This document shows, one piece after another, positions 15,682 to 24,235 of a DNA stretch of 64,000 bases. The DNA is taken from contig DHQL01000025.1 of assembly GCA_002408085.1 (NCBI GenBank), forward strand, positions 1-64,000. The letters are read 5' to 3'. Below the pieces are notes generated by a model. That model did not search any database. It saw only the letters and a list, made by a program, of their open reading frames with translations, and had not been told where the DNA came from. Position 1 is the first letter of the stretch. Each line of letters begins with the position of its first letter. Source of the DNA: Spirochaeta sp. UBA5339 (GTDB lineage Bacteria > Spirochaetota > Spirochaetia > DSM-2461). The position numbers and the translations under genes were made by a program.

Positions 15682-17325
15682 ATGGGGAATAATGACATGT
15701 TTTCCGGCGACATCGATCCGGAAATTGCTTCTCTCCTCGGTCTGGATGAAACAGAAAGCGCCCAGGCCCCCGACTATGAAAATCTCTTTGAAGAGGAGGT
15801 GCAGACCCCTGAACCGGCTGAAGAAGTTCATCCTCAGGACGATATAAGCAGAGAGACCTTTCTTCCTCCTGTAAAGGAGAGTCAGCCCCCCAATCCCCTC
15901 TACTCCAATCCCAACTACTATAAATCCATCCTTAACGGCGAGGGCGAACTGGCCCACTCCATCCATGAGAATATGTCACAGTTTCTCAAGGCCCAGGACC
16001 CCAAGGAGAAGCTTAAATTCCGGACCCGTCTGATCGGACAGTACTGGGAGCTCTACGGTAAGCTTGCAGCCCAGATCATGAAGCTTCAGACCGAACCCAA
16101 AAGGGGCATGCTCCGGTTCGGCCTCCTTCTGCCTAATATTATCTCTGCAGACCAGAGAAAGATGATCGGCAGCATTGTCGAGAGCAACGATTCCGGTGAG
16201 CCCATCTACTATGTGGATGAGTGGCTGGAGAGAGTCGCCGCAGGCATGGTCTCCCCTCTTGCAACGGACGATCTGAAGCCCACAAAACGGAGCGGTGATC
16301 AGAAGGTGAAGATTCTCCTGGACAAGGCCAAGGGAAGCCGCGAGGCCCATCTCAGCACCCTTGTAAACCTGCAGAAGAAGAGACGCCTTATTGAGGAACA
16401 GCTCCAGAACCGCCTGGGCTCTCTAAACTTTAAATCAAGAAACAGCGTTTTCAGTGAACTGGAGAGTCTCTACTCCGAAGGACAGAGCAAAGAGATCGGT
16501 GAGATGATGAATAATCTCCGGGAACTCTCGGCCCTTCACAAGGATATGAGCCTTCATTATGAACATCTGAACAAGGCGGATCAGGACTTCAAGAAGCTGC
16601 AGAAGCAGGCCAGAGAGAGCGGTGCCATCTCCGAAGTGGCTCCTTCGGAACTCCAGAAGGAGGCCGGAAGCCTCAGGCAGATGGCCAAACTTTGTGTAGG
16701 CCGCCAGGGAAATCATTTCCCCATTCTGATGAACCAGTTCTTCACATCCCGTCTTGAAACGGTGGCCACCAGAGAAAATGTAATAAAGGTGCTTCTTGAG
16801 ATTGAGAAACTGGACGAGGGTGTCTTTAAGAGAACCTTCCGCCAGAAGACCAACCGCATAGTTCCCCATATTATCCTGATTCCCTGCTACGGCGATTCAG
16901 GGATCTGCTGGGAACCCTTTGAACGCTACAATAGAGCCACCAGCCGGGGACGAATCGCCATCCCCATGTTCCCGAAGGATCTGAGGACAGCTGTACTGAC
17001 GGCGGTTGCCGACCTCAGATGGCAGGTGGCCAAGGAGAAGGCCCAGCACTACTGGATGGAAGAGGGCCTGACAGGGCACTACTACCAGTACTTCTCGGAC
17101 CGGAAACTGAGGGGAGACGCAAGGCTGAAGTTTATTGAGGACTATATCCTCTGGATAACCAAAGAGGGTGAAGGAGTCCAGAAACTGGACAAGGAAGCCA
17201 GAGGAATCTTCTGGCGGGACATCCCCTTCCCACAGGAGCTGAAGGACAGACTCAGGAAACGGGGATTTGTCTATAACGAACTCTACAAGAAAGATATGAA
17301 CAGGGCTGCGTCCGACGGATATTGA
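15682..17325 (+). CDS. Unrecognised 547-residue cytosolic protein with central coiled coil
   Basis: I do not recognise the family. The ATG at 15682 is chosen over an upstream TTG because AGGA lies 7 nt before it. Residues 1-75 are acidic and proline-rich and look disordered. A mixed domain follows to about 200. Residues 210-330 are highly charged helix with heptad character (EEQLQNRLGSL, LHKDMSLHYEHL), so a coiled coil is likely. The C-terminal 170 residues are globular, with HIILIPCYGDSGICWEPFE and many Trp and Tyr. There is no signal peptide, membrane helix or nucleotide-binding motif. It stands alone behind a terminator, so it has its own transcript. Confidence 0.85.
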   Translation: MGNNDMFSGDIDPEIASLLGLDETESAQAPDYENLFEEEVQTPEPAEEVHPQDDISRETFLPPVKESQPPNPLYSNPNYYKSILNGEGELAHSIHENMSQFLKAQDPKEKLKFRTRLIGQYWELYGKLAAQIMKLQTEPKRGMLRFGLLLPNIISADQRKMIGSIVESNDSGEPIYYVDEWLERVAAGMVSPLATDDLKPTKRSGDQKVKILLDKAKGSREAHLSTLVNLQKKRRLIEEQLQNRLGSLNFKSRNSVFSELESLYSEGQSKEIGEMMNNLRELSALHKDMSLHYEHLNKADQDFKKLQKQARESGAISEVAPSELQKEAGSLRQMAKLCVGRQGNHFPILMNQFFTSRLETVATRENVIKVLLEIEKLDEGVFKRTFRQKTNRIVPHIILIPCYGDSGICWEPFERYNRATSRGRIAIPMFPKDLRTAVLTAVADLRWQVAKEKAQHYWMEEGLTGHYYQYFSDRKLRGDARLKFIEDYILWITKEGEGVQKLDKEARGIFWRDIPFPQELKDRLRKRGFVYNELYKKDMNRAASDGY

Positions 17326-17402
17326 TCCGCCGGCAGACTGGCCTGCGGCTGCAGTTCTTTCTGATTCCCTGCCACCGCCAGCCGGCCCCGATAATTAAAA
17401 GA

Positions 17403-17678
17403 TCAGCGCTTCTTCCCGGAAAAGAAGGGATGCATATAGTCTTCCAGGTTCCACTTGTTTGTAATGAACTTGATAATTTTCGAGTAGAGAAAGAAAGATC
17501 CCACAACAGAGATACCGATTATCGCCAGAAAAACAACGGTCTTAAGGTTGGCGTCGGACTCGGGAGTCAGAATCTGGTTTCCGAGAAACAGGCCGATCAC
17601 AAAGATCAATACCATCAGAACAATATTCAGAATTGTTCCTCCAATCATAAAGAGCACAGTATTCAGTTTTTTATTCAT
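17403..17678 (-). CDS. Small two-helix membrane protein downstream of lspA
   Basis: A 91-residue protein with two transmembrane helices (about residues 7-28 and 42-62) and a basic C-terminal tail ending SGKKR. I use the ATG at 17678, which overlaps the end of lspA by 8 nt, because the longer frame would be buried in lspA. The overlap suggests coupled translation with signal peptidase II. I recognise no function from sequence; a role beside lipoprotein maturation is only a neighbourhood guess. Confidence 0.75.
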   Translation of the reverse strand: MNKKLNTVLFMIGGTILNIVLMVLIFVIGLFLGNQILTPESDANLKTVVFLAIIGISVVGSFFLYSKIIKFITNKWNLEDYMHPFFSGKKR

Positions 17679-18201
17679 TTTTAGATTTCTCCTTTTTCCA
17701 GAACGTAATAAAGAGGAGGATACCGCAGACAACAACCGCTGCATCCGCAACATTAAAGGTGGGCCAGCGCTCCAGGCCGAAAAGACCGTAGAACTTCACA
17801 TCAAGAAAGTCCACCACTCCCTCGGGACGGAAAATCCGGTCGATCAGATTTCCCACACCCCCTCCGAGGATTCCTGCAAGACAGTACTTCTGAAGAACCG
17901 TTTCATCCTTTCCTTTGACGATATAAACCGCCAGGGCAATCATTGCGGCCAGGGGCAGGATAATAAAGAGGGCCTTTCTGAATTCCAGGGGTAGAGAGTC
18001 TCCGAGACTGAAGGCCACACCGGTGTTTCTGACATGGATCAGTCTGAAGAACCCGTTGGCCGTTGAAAAGGCAATGGTTCTAAAGGGTATTTTCGCAATA
18101 ACAATAAGCTTTGTAATCTGATCTGCAAGGACCAGAATCAGGGTCAGGATAAAGGGAAAAAATGCCCTTACCCTGTCCCTGGATGCCGTATTTTCACTCA
18201 T
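17671..18201 (-). CDS. lspA: Lipoprotein signal peptidase (signal peptidase II)
   Basis: A 176-residue inner-membrane aspartyl protease with four helices. It has the conserved VRNTGVAFSL block, and the two catalytic Asp lie in GNLIDRIFRPEGVVDFLDV and WPTFNVADAAVV. It removes signal peptides ahead of the lipid-modified Cys of lipoproteins; several lipobox proteins occur in this window. The ATG at 18201 is preferred because it lies 14 nt past the stop of the Nif3-like gene and is preceded by a G-rich ribosome site. Confidence 0.96.
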   Translation of the reverse strand: MSENTASRDRVRAFFPFILTLILVLADQITKLIVIAKIPFRTIAFSTANGFFRLIHVRNTGVAFSLGDSLPLEFRKALFIILPLAAMIALAVYIVKGKDETVLQKYCLAGILGGGVGNLIDRIFRPEGVVDFLDVKFYGLFGLERWPTFNVADAAVVVCGILLFITFWKKEKSKNE

Positions 18202-18214
18202 GCCCCCTACCATA

Positions 18215-18976
18215 TCAAAGACCTGTTGGAACATCAATGAAAACCGTCTCCAGTTTCAGCTCTTCACTGCACTTCTTCATCACCGACTGAACACCGGTAA
18301 TCTCGGTCATATAGTGACCGCCGAAAAGCACATTGATCCCTGCCTCGAGGCTTTCATGATAGACCTGATGGGACGCATCACCAGTTATATAGAGATCAAG
18401 CCCCTCGGCAATGGCATCACTTACCTCCCGGGTCCCTCCACCTGAGATAATACCGACGGTCTTTATCTCGGCCGGCCCGAAGGGCAGCATCCTCACACCC
18501 GCCTCCCAGTCACTGAAGAGAGCAGGGATAATATCATCCCGGGAGACAGGCTTCTCAAAGCGCCCTTTTACACCGATATTGAAGCCTTTGTACTCGCCGA
18601 ACCCCTCAACATCCGTCAGACCGAGAACGGCTGCCAGACCGGCATTGTTCCCGTACTCGGGATGCATATCCAGGGGGAGATGGCAGGCATAGAGGACCAG
18701 GTCACCATCCATGGCAGTCTTTACCCTTTTATAATGATCACCTGAAATTGAAACCGGCCTGCCCCAGAAGAGACCGTGATGCACAAAGAGAACATCAGCC
18801 CCCACATCAGAGGCCTTTTTCAGTGTATCCAGACAGGCATCAACGGCAAAGGCGATCTTTTTGATCTCACCACCTGAATTCCCGATCTGTACTCCATTCA
18901 TTGAGGCATCAGCCCGTTCCATGGCATCGATTTCCAGATAAGAACGACACCATTTGTCAAAATCATCTATGTTCAT
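18215..18976 (-). CDS. Nif3-like dinuclear metal centre protein (DUF34)
   Basis: A 252-residue protein of the NIF3/YbgI family. It has NGVQIG near the N-terminus, the metal-binding VLFVHHGLFWG motif, YACHLPLD and the C-terminal DASHQVYHESLEAGINVLFGGHYMTE. The His and Glu residues of the two-metal site are all present. The start at 18976 fits the family's usual N-terminus; the longer frame adds 18 residues without support. The family is often annotated as a GTP cyclohydrolase I type 2 homologue, but its biochemical role is unsettled. It heads the nif3-lspA-small membrane protein run. Confidence 0.88.
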   Translation of the reverse strand: MNIDDFDKWCRSYLEIDAMERADASMNGVQIGNSGGEIKKIAFAVDACLDTLKKASDVGADVLFVHHGLFWGRPVSISGDHYKRVKTAMDGDLVLYACHLPLDMHPEYGNNAGLAAVLGLTDVEGFGEYKGFNIGVKGRFEKPVSRDDIIPALFSDWEAGVRMLPFGPAEIKTVGIISGGGTREVSDAIAEGLDLYITGDASHQVYHESLEAGINVLFGGHYMTEITGVQSVMKKCSEELKLETVFIDVPTGL

Positions 18977-19045
18977 GGGGGCATTATATCCGAAAAAACA
19001 GGGGTCCGCGAGGGTATCTGCAACAATCATAAAATTTTACTTTGC

Positions 19046-19073
19046 TTGACAATGGCCGTAACAAAGATATATT
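19046..19073 (+). promoter_or_regulatory. Sigma-70 promoter of the HDOD gene
   Basis: TTGACA (19046-19051), a 16-nt spacer and TATATT (19068-19073), followed by an AT-rich leader of about 55 nt before the start codon. Confidence 0.7.
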
Positions 19074-19134
19074 TTTATAAGTATTAAGTCTGTTTAATAT
19101 ACAGTCATATAATCTCGAGGAAAAAGGAACGGCC

Positions 19135-20613
19135 ATGCCTCCTACCAATATATCTGAAAAAATTAAACTGGCTATCCAGAAATCGGTTCCAGTCACCGTA
19201 ACGACCTACAAACTAAACCATGAAACCGAGGTCTACCTTGAAGATATACTCGGGGTTTATCTGCGCGAGCTCGGACAGGATGCTCTGGTCGACCGCCTTG
19301 CCTACTGCCTGAAGGAACTGGCAGTAAATGCCAAAAAAGCCAACACCAAGAGAGTCTACTTTGAAGAGAAGGGTCTCTCCCTGGACAGCAAGGAAGACTA
19401 CATCGAGGGAATGAAGAACTTTAAATCCGAAACCATGGACCGGATTGACCACTACCTTGAGATGCAGAAACAGAAGGGACTCTACATCAAAATATCCTTC
19501 CACACCTTCAGCTCCAACTTCCGTATTGCCATAAAAAACAATGTACAGATAACCAGAAAAGAGCAGATGAGGATCTATGACCGCATCGCCCGCTCAAGAG
19601 CCTTCGACAGCATGGAAGAGGCCTTCTCAGAGGTTCTGGACGATTCCGAGGGAGCCGGACTGGGAATCGTTATCCTGATCCTTATGCTTAAGAAGATGGG
19701 CCTCGACGAGGACGCCTTCGAAATTGACGGTTCCAGCGGCGAGACAATCGCCTCACTGACCATCCCCATTGCCCAGATCAAGCTGGACGAAATGGAGATG
19801 CTCACATCCAGAATAGTTCAGGAGATTGAGGCCCTGCCCCAGTTCCCCGAGAACATTACCGTAATTCAGCAGCTGATCAACGATCCCGATTCGGAGATCA
19901 ACGAAATAGCCCGCAGGATCAGCACCGACCCTTCCCTGACAGCGGACCTCCTCAGGGTCGTCAACTCGGCCAAGTTTATGCTGCCCAACAGGGTGGACAA
20001 TATAGCCGATGCCGTAAAGATGGTAGGTCTCCGTGGTCTGAAGAACCTGCTCTACTCATACGGGTCCGAGAAGATCCTGAATCTTCCCCAGAAGAAGGAA
20101 CTCTGGGATCATGCTCACCGCACGGCGTTCTACTCCTTCAGTCTGGCAAGAAACATCAAGCTGCCCAAGGACTTTATCGATGACGCCTATGTGGGGGGAA
20201 TCCTCCACGACATGGGTAAAATCGTATTCTCAAGCATCCATCCCGAACTTCTGGACAAGATCCAGAGCTTTACCTCCGAGAAGGAACTCTCTCCCAGCCT
20301 CTTTGAAAATCTGGCCGGTGGATACAACCATGCCCAGATCGGTGCCAAGATTGCAGAGAAGTGGAATTTTTCCGACTCCCTTGTCGAAGCGATTCGCTAC
20401 CACCACGAGCCCCACTCCTCAACTCTGGCCAACAGAAAGGTGGTGAACTGCGTCTATCTGGCCAACGCCATCTGCGACCTGGAAAAGGGAACCATCACCT
20501 ACGACCAGCTTGATTCGGATGTTCTGAAATTCTTCAGGGTAACCTCGGAAGTACAGCTGGAAAGAATGCAGGAGATCCTCAGCCAGGCCTTCAAGTCAGA
20601 ACTGATGATGTAA
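19135..20613 (+). CDS. HDOD signalling protein with an N-terminal ATPase-like (GHKL) domain
   Basis: A 492-residue cytosolic protein. Residues 1-215 resemble a GHKL/histidine-kinase ATPase domain: an N-box-like helix ends KELAVNAKKAN (60-70), a G-box-like DDSEGAGLGIVIL follows near 175, and SSGETIASLTIP near 205, but no His phospho-acceptor domain is present. Residues about 220-480 are an HDOD domain, with LTADLLRVVNSA, an intact HD pair in GGILHDMGK near 357, and later HHEPHS. HDOD proteins usually act as output or scaffold modules in signalling. The start has AGGAA at proper spacing and its own promoter. I know no standard name for this combination. Confidence 0.8.
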   Translation: MPPTNISEKIKLAIQKSVPVTVTTYKLNHETEVYLEDILGVYLRELGQDALVDRLAYCLKELAVNAKKANTKRVYFEEKGLSLDSKEDYIEGMKNFKSETMDRIDHYLEMQKQKGLYIKISFHTFSSNFRIAIKNNVQITRKEQMRIYDRIARSRAFDSMEEAFSEVLDDSEGAGLGIVILILMLKKMGLDEDAFEIDGSSGETIASLTIPIAQIKLDEMEMLTSRIVQEIEALPQFPENITVIQQLINDPDSEINEIARRISTDPSLTADLLRVVNSAKFMLPNRVDNIADAVKMVGLRGLKNLLYSYGSEKILNLPQKKELWDHAHRTAFYSFSLARNIKLPKDFIDDAYVGGILHDMGKIVFSSIHPELLDKIQSFTSEKELSPSLFENLAGGYNHAQIGAKIAEKWNFSDSLVEAIRYHHEPHSSTLANRKVVNCVYLANAICDLEKGTITYDQLDSDVLKFFRVTSEVQLERMQEILSQAFKSELMM

Positions 20614-20652
20614 TTTTTCTCATTTATTGAATGATAGTGAGTCGGGGTATCC

Positions 20653-20733
20653 ATGAGTCATTCCGAAAACAGATCATTTGCACCTCTGGACAATCTCTAC
20701 ATACTCCATAAAAGTAAAGAATTAACCTATTGA
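20653..20733 (+). CDS. Possible 26-codon leader or small ORF
   Basis: An ATG preceded by GGGG at moderate distance starts a 26-codon frame of mixed composition (MSHSENRSFAPL...). A 6-bp hairpin (20743-20757) lies just after its stop. It sits in the 284-nt gap between the HDOD gene and glutaredoxin. There is no homology I recognise and it may be chance. Confidence 0.15.
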   Translation: MSHSENRSFAPLDNLYILHKSKELTY

Positions 20734-20823
20734 TGGATTTCCGGAGATTCAATCTCCAGACGCTTTTCCATTTATACATCTTCCTATAGAATCATCTTTT
20801 ATTTAATTTTACCCGATGAACCC

Positions 20824-20852
20824 TTGACGACTGTTCATCCATCAATTATATT
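20824..20852 (+). promoter_or_regulatory. Sigma-70 promoter of the glutaredoxin gene
   Basis: TTGACG (20824-20829), a 17-nt spacer and TATATT (20847-20852), about 45 nt ahead of the start codon. Confidence 0.75.
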
Positions 20853-20897
20853 CTTATATATACATAATCATATATAGCATATGCCAAGGAGAATGAT

Positions 20898-21128
20898 ATG
20901 TCAGTAGTAGTATATTCAACACCCAGCTGCGGATATTGCAACATTGCTAAAGATTACTTCAAGAAGAACGATATCCCCTTTACAGAATACAACGTAGCCG
21001 TAAACCCTCAGAAGGCTGAGGAGATGATAAAAAAATCAGGTCAGATGGGTGTTCCCGTCATCGACATCAACGGCAGAGTCATTGTCGGTTTCAACCAACC
21101 GGCCATCGAAAGCGCCCTGCACCGCTGA
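20898..21128 (+). CDS. Glutaredoxin-family protein (CGYC)
   Basis: A 76-residue thioredoxin-fold protein with the redox pair CGYC at residues 11-14, the cis-proline segment GVPVIDI near 52-55 and the C-terminal GFNQPAIESAL. The size and GF motif fit small glutaredoxins and NrdH-type proteins. It is cytosolic and reduces disulfides, with glutathione or thioredoxin reductase as the possible reductant; the sequence alone does not decide. AAGGAGA lies at ideal spacing, and a clear promoter shows that it is transcribed alone. Confidence 0.92.
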   Translation: MSVVVYSTPSCGYCNIAKDYFKKNDIPFTEYNVAVNPQKAEEMIKKSGQMGVPVIDINGRVIVGFNQPAIESALHR

Positions 21129-21168
21129 TTCTCTCCGTCCTGCTTCGAATAGTGAGAACCTGTACGGA

Positions 21169-21960
21169 TCAGGCAAAGGAGGAGGCCCAGGCATTCATAA
21201 CAATGCCGAAGGCCACAGAAACGTTAAGGGAGGCCTTGTTTCCATACAGAGGTATGGAGACGGTGCCTCCCGTTTTTTTTGCAAGAGCCATACACTCAGG
21301 AGATACCCCAAGCTCTTCCGAACCCAGCACCATTATCCCCTTTTCGGGAAAACTGAACTCATCCAGTTCCGCTCCCCCCAGTTCCATGGCAAAGACAGTC
21401 TCTCCCAGTGCCTCCAGGCCCTTGTAGTCAAGACGGGACCAGGGGATCCTCTCTGTACAGCCCATGGCTGTTCTTCTGGCCCTGAGATGATCGGGATCTG
21501 CAGTCCCGGGGGAGAGGTAGATTCTGGTGACGCCCAGGCACTCGGCGGTTCTGAATACAGAGCCCACATTGAAGGGTGAGCGGAGATCATCCAGATAGAG
21601 GGAGAAGGGAAATGTCCGCTTCACACCATCTTTTCCGTCTTCGGGATTAATCATATCCCAGTCGGCGGGAGCGATATCCATATAGGTCATAAAACGGTGT
21701 CGCAGACGGTTCAAAGAGAAAAGCAGGGCCTCATGGTCTGCAGGAAGAGCGGAGGAGGCAAAGATTCTGATCTCCTCAAGAATACGGATATCTCCTCCCA
21801 GAGCCTTCTCCTGCTCCAGAGCCTTTGTAAAGTCCCTGAGCCACAGAGGATCGGGCAGACGCCCCTGTCCCAGACCGATCTCCCAGTCACTGAGGATTCT
21901 TATAATCTTCCTCTCCCTTGTTCCGTCTTTAAGTGAGAAAAGTTTTCGTACAGTAATCAT
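21169..21960 (-). CDS. TrmH/SpoU-family RNA 2'-O-methyltransferase
   Basis: A 263-residue protein whose C-terminal 150 residues carry the three SPOUT motifs: NVGSVFRTAECLG (motif 1), VLGSEELGVSPE (motif 2) and IPLYGNKASLNVSVAFGI (motif 3), which form the knotted SAM site. The N-terminal 110 residues are a helical extension I do not recognise. It methylates a ribose in rRNA or tRNA; the target cannot be told from sequence. Its ATG shares one base with the stop of the Fe-ADH-like gene (TAATG), so the two are co-translated. Confidence 0.88.
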   Translation of the reverse strand: MITVRKLFSLKDGTRERKIIRILSDWEIGLGQGRLPDPLWLRDFTKALEQEKALGGDIRILEEIRIFASSALPADHEALLFSLNRLRHRFMTYMDIAPADWDMINPEDGKDGVKRTFPFSLYLDDLRSPFNVGSVFRTAECLGVTRIYLSPGTADPDHLRARRTAMGCTERIPWSRLDYKGLEALGETVFAMELGGAELDEFSFPEKGIMVLGSEELGVSPECMALAKKTGGTVSIPLYGNKASLNVSVAFGIVMNAWASSFA

Positions 21961-23087
21961 TACCAGCTGCTTCTTAAAACGGAATAGAGCTGATCAACAG
22001 TGATGCCGCCGCTTCCCAGCTGACCGAGCATCTGTCCGGCGGTTTCGGCGGCCAGAGCCAGGGATTCCTGGGAGATTCCGGTATTCCGGAGCTGGGAGGG
22101 CATGGAGTACCATCCGATCAGCTCCCGGACACTCTCCTTCATTTCATCGGGGGTACGGGGTGCATCATCAAGATCTTTCAGCTGATCAAGAAAGGAACTC
22201 ATCTCACTGAATGCTACAGTGCAGAGGTGATCCAGAATAAAAGGAAGAAGGATCATGGAGACAATGGGCCGGGATACATCAAAGTGTCCGCTCACCGCCA
22301 TGGTCAGGATTCCGGGCCAGAAGGCCCCGCTCTCCTTATGGGCCATGGAGGTCAGAAAACCGGCTTCCATCAGATCCGATGCCGCATCCAGATCCCACTG
22401 GCCCACCAGTGATTTTCTTCTCTTCCAGATCAGCCGGAAGGCCGAGAGGCTATGAACTTCCGAGAGGAATGTAAGGCCGGGAAAGGCGGCGCAGAACAGG
22501 GTGTTCAGAAGGAGCTCAAAAAACAGGGGTGTCCTGTGGCGCTCGGGAAGAGTCATGGACTGTACCGCGTCACACACAAGAATGCTGGAATTCTGGGCAT
22601 TAAAATCGGCAACACGGCTGATTCCATTACGGCTGTTTGTCAGTTGAAAACGTGACTGCAGAAGCAGCGGGGACCAGAAATCCGAAAGAACCTCCACACA
22701 GGGTAGAGAGAGGGCACCGGCGGTTCCCCGTTCCAGAACCATATCGGGGTGAATCCCTTCAGGCACCGTTGCGGCTACAGCCCGGGCTATGGATATAACA
22801 CGTCCTCCCCCCAGTGAGAGCACCGCTTCCGCATGACTTCCCTTTGCCAGATTCTGACAGGTCTCCACAGAAAAGGAGCTGCCCTTCAGAGTTTCGGCCT
22901 CATGATAGATGCAGCCGATGCCGTGGCTCTCAAGAAGCTCCTGTACCTTGCGCACTCCGTCCTTGTAGAGGGGTTCACTTATAAGCAGCACCCTCTTGCC
23001 GAGCTTGCTGATTTCCATACCGAGGCGGTTTGTCTCATTTAACCCGAAGAGGATACGGGAAGGGACATTAAGAAAAATCTCAGCCAT
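21960..23087 (-). CDS. Iron-containing alcohol dehydrogenase-like protein lacking the metal ligands
   Basis: A 375-residue protein with the overall Fe-ADH fold: an N-terminal Rossmann half (FLNVPSRILFGLNETNRLG, KRVLLISEP, AVLSLGGGRVISIARAV) and a helical C-terminal half. The usual GGGSxxD of the family is GGGRVIS here. The Asp/His metal site normally found as GxDAxxHxxE, HxxxH and HG reads as ELLLNTLFCAAF, TMAVSGH and RP, so the metal-binding residues appear lost. It is probably catalytically altered or a non-enzymatic homologue, yet the frame is full length and intact. It is co-translated with the SpoU methyltransferase gene. Confidence 0.7.
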   Translation of the reverse strand: MAEIFLNVPSRILFGLNETNRLGMEISKLGKRVLLISEPLYKDGVRKVQELLESHGIGCIYHEAETLKGSSFSVETCQNLAKGSHAEAVLSLGGGRVISIARAVAATVPEGIHPDMVLERGTAGALSLPCVEVLSDFWSPLLLQSRFQLTNSRNGISRVADFNAQNSSILVCDAVQSMTLPERHRTPLFFELLLNTLFCAAFPGLTFLSEVHSLSAFRLIWKRRKSLVGQWDLDAASDLMEAGFLTSMAHKESGAFWPGILTMAVSGHFDVSRPIVSMILLPFILDHLCTVAFSEMSSFLDQLKDLDDAPRTPDEMKESVRELIGWYSMPSQLRNTGISQESLALAAETAGQMLGQLGSGGITVDQLYSVLRSSW

Positions 23088-23110
23088 AATGTCTCCAGTA
23101 GGATAAGTTC

Positions 23111-23140
23111 AAAAAAAAGGCAGAGCCCTAAAGCCCTGCC
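23111..23140 (-). terminator. Rho-independent terminator after flgM
   Basis: On the minus strand GGCAG/CTGCC plus an inner GC/GC pair around one mismatch form a hairpin, followed by eight T. Confidence 0.85.
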
Positions 23141-23162
23141 TGTAATATACAATGAAATTCTC

Positions 23163-23447
23163 TTAAATTCCAAACAGATCCATCAGTTTGTCTGCAACTG
23201 AGTTCACCACCGTGTCGTTGATGTAATTCGGATCCTGCAGGCGGGCCTTAACCTCGGCAATTCGATCTTCTCGGACATCGGGAGCAGCTTTTACAGTATC
23301 CATTGTCTGAAGCAGCTCGGCACTCTTCTTGGCTTCGCTGGAGACATCGATGGAATCGGTTTTCTCTTTCTGTTCGGACCGGACAGTTTTCTCGGTTTTA
23401 TTGAAACGAGATAATGGATCTACCGGGCCTATTCTGTCTATTGTCAT
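23163..23447 (-). CDS. flgM: FlgM-like anti-sigma-28 factor
   Basis: A 94-residue protein with a polar, flexible N-terminal half that opens MTIDRIGPVDP. The C-terminal half has the FlgM pattern DSIDVSSEAKKSAEL, then APDVREDRIAEVKARL and a final helix ending KLMDLFGI. FlgM holds sigma-28 (FliA) inactive until it is exported through the completed flagellar hook. I start it at 23447, where AAGGAG precedes the ATG by six nt. No flagellar structural genes are adjacent and a terminator follows, so it is transcribed alone. Confidence 0.85.
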   Translation of the reverse strand: MTIDRIGPVDPLSRFNKTEKTVRSEQKEKTDSIDVSSEAKKSAELLQTMDTVKAAPDVREDRIAEVKARLQDPNYINDTVVNSVADKLMDLFGI

Positions 23448-23497
23448 GTCAGCTCCTTTGCTCTCCATTAATAAATATCGACACGCCTGTCATAATA

Positions 23498-24178
23498 TTA
23501 ACCTTTTTTCTCTGCGGAAACAAGTAAAGCAAACTCACCTTTCACGGTATTTTTGCTTTCCAGCAGGTAAATTAAGTTATCGGCAGTTCCTTCCAGATAC
23601 TCTTCAAATTTTTTCGTCATTTCTCGTCCCAGGAGAATTTCACGCTCTGGATCGAGTTCTGCAATCTCCTGAAGCAGTTTTATTACCCTGAAAGGGGACT
23701 CATAGACCATAAAAGACTCCTCCCGTTCCAGGAGTTCGGTGAGCCTTTTTTTCCGTTTTCCCTGTTTGGGAGAGAGAAATCCCTCGAAGAGGAAGGATTT
23801 TCCGGGAAATCCGCAGATTGAGATCAGGGTGGTAAAGGCCGATGCCCCGGGTATGGGCAGGATCTCATGTCCCGCATCCCTGGCGCAGCGGACCAGATAA
23901 CGGCCGGGGTCGCTGATCACCGGGGTCCCCGCATCAGAGACATAGGCGATATTCTTTCCCTCGTCCAGAAGCTTTACAATACCCGGAGCACTCTGCTTTT
24001 CATTGCGTGCCCGACAGCTTATCAGATGCTTCTGAATGCCGTAGTGATTGAGGAGTTTTGCACTCTGCCTGGTATCCTCACAGGCGATAATATCTACTTC
24101 TTTAAGTATTTCAACAGCGCGGTAGGTCATGTCCTGAAGGTTTCCCACAGGAGTTGCCACCATATACAGTATTGCCAT
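23498..24178 (-). CDS. rsmI: 16S rRNA (cytidine-1402-2'-O)-methyltransferase
   Basis: A 226-residue tetrapyrrole-methylase-fold enzyme. Family blocks are LYMVATPVGNLQD at the N-terminus, ACEDTRQSAKLLNHYGI, AYVSDAGTPVISDPG and PIPGASAFTTLISICGFP. It methylates C1402 in the 16S rRNA decoding centre with SAM. The ATG at 24178 matches the family's N-terminus; a start 24 nt upstream is possible, and neither has a strong ribosome site. It is monocistronic, upstream of and separate from flgM. Confidence 0.94.
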   Translation of the reverse strand: MAILYMVATPVGNLQDMTYRAVEILKEVDIIACEDTRQSAKLLNHYGIQKHLISCRARNEKQSAPGIVKLLDEGKNIAYVSDAGTPVISDPGRYLVRCARDAGHEILPIPGASAFTTLISICGFPGKSFLFEGFLSPKQGKRKKRLTELLEREESFMVYESPFRVIKLLQEIAELDPEREILLGREMTKKFEEYLEGTADNLIYLLESKNTVKGEFALLVSAEKKG

Positions 24179-24235
24179 AAGATGTAGGATATATGAAACC
24201 ATGGCTTCTGACCAGATTCATAAAGGGGTTCTCCT

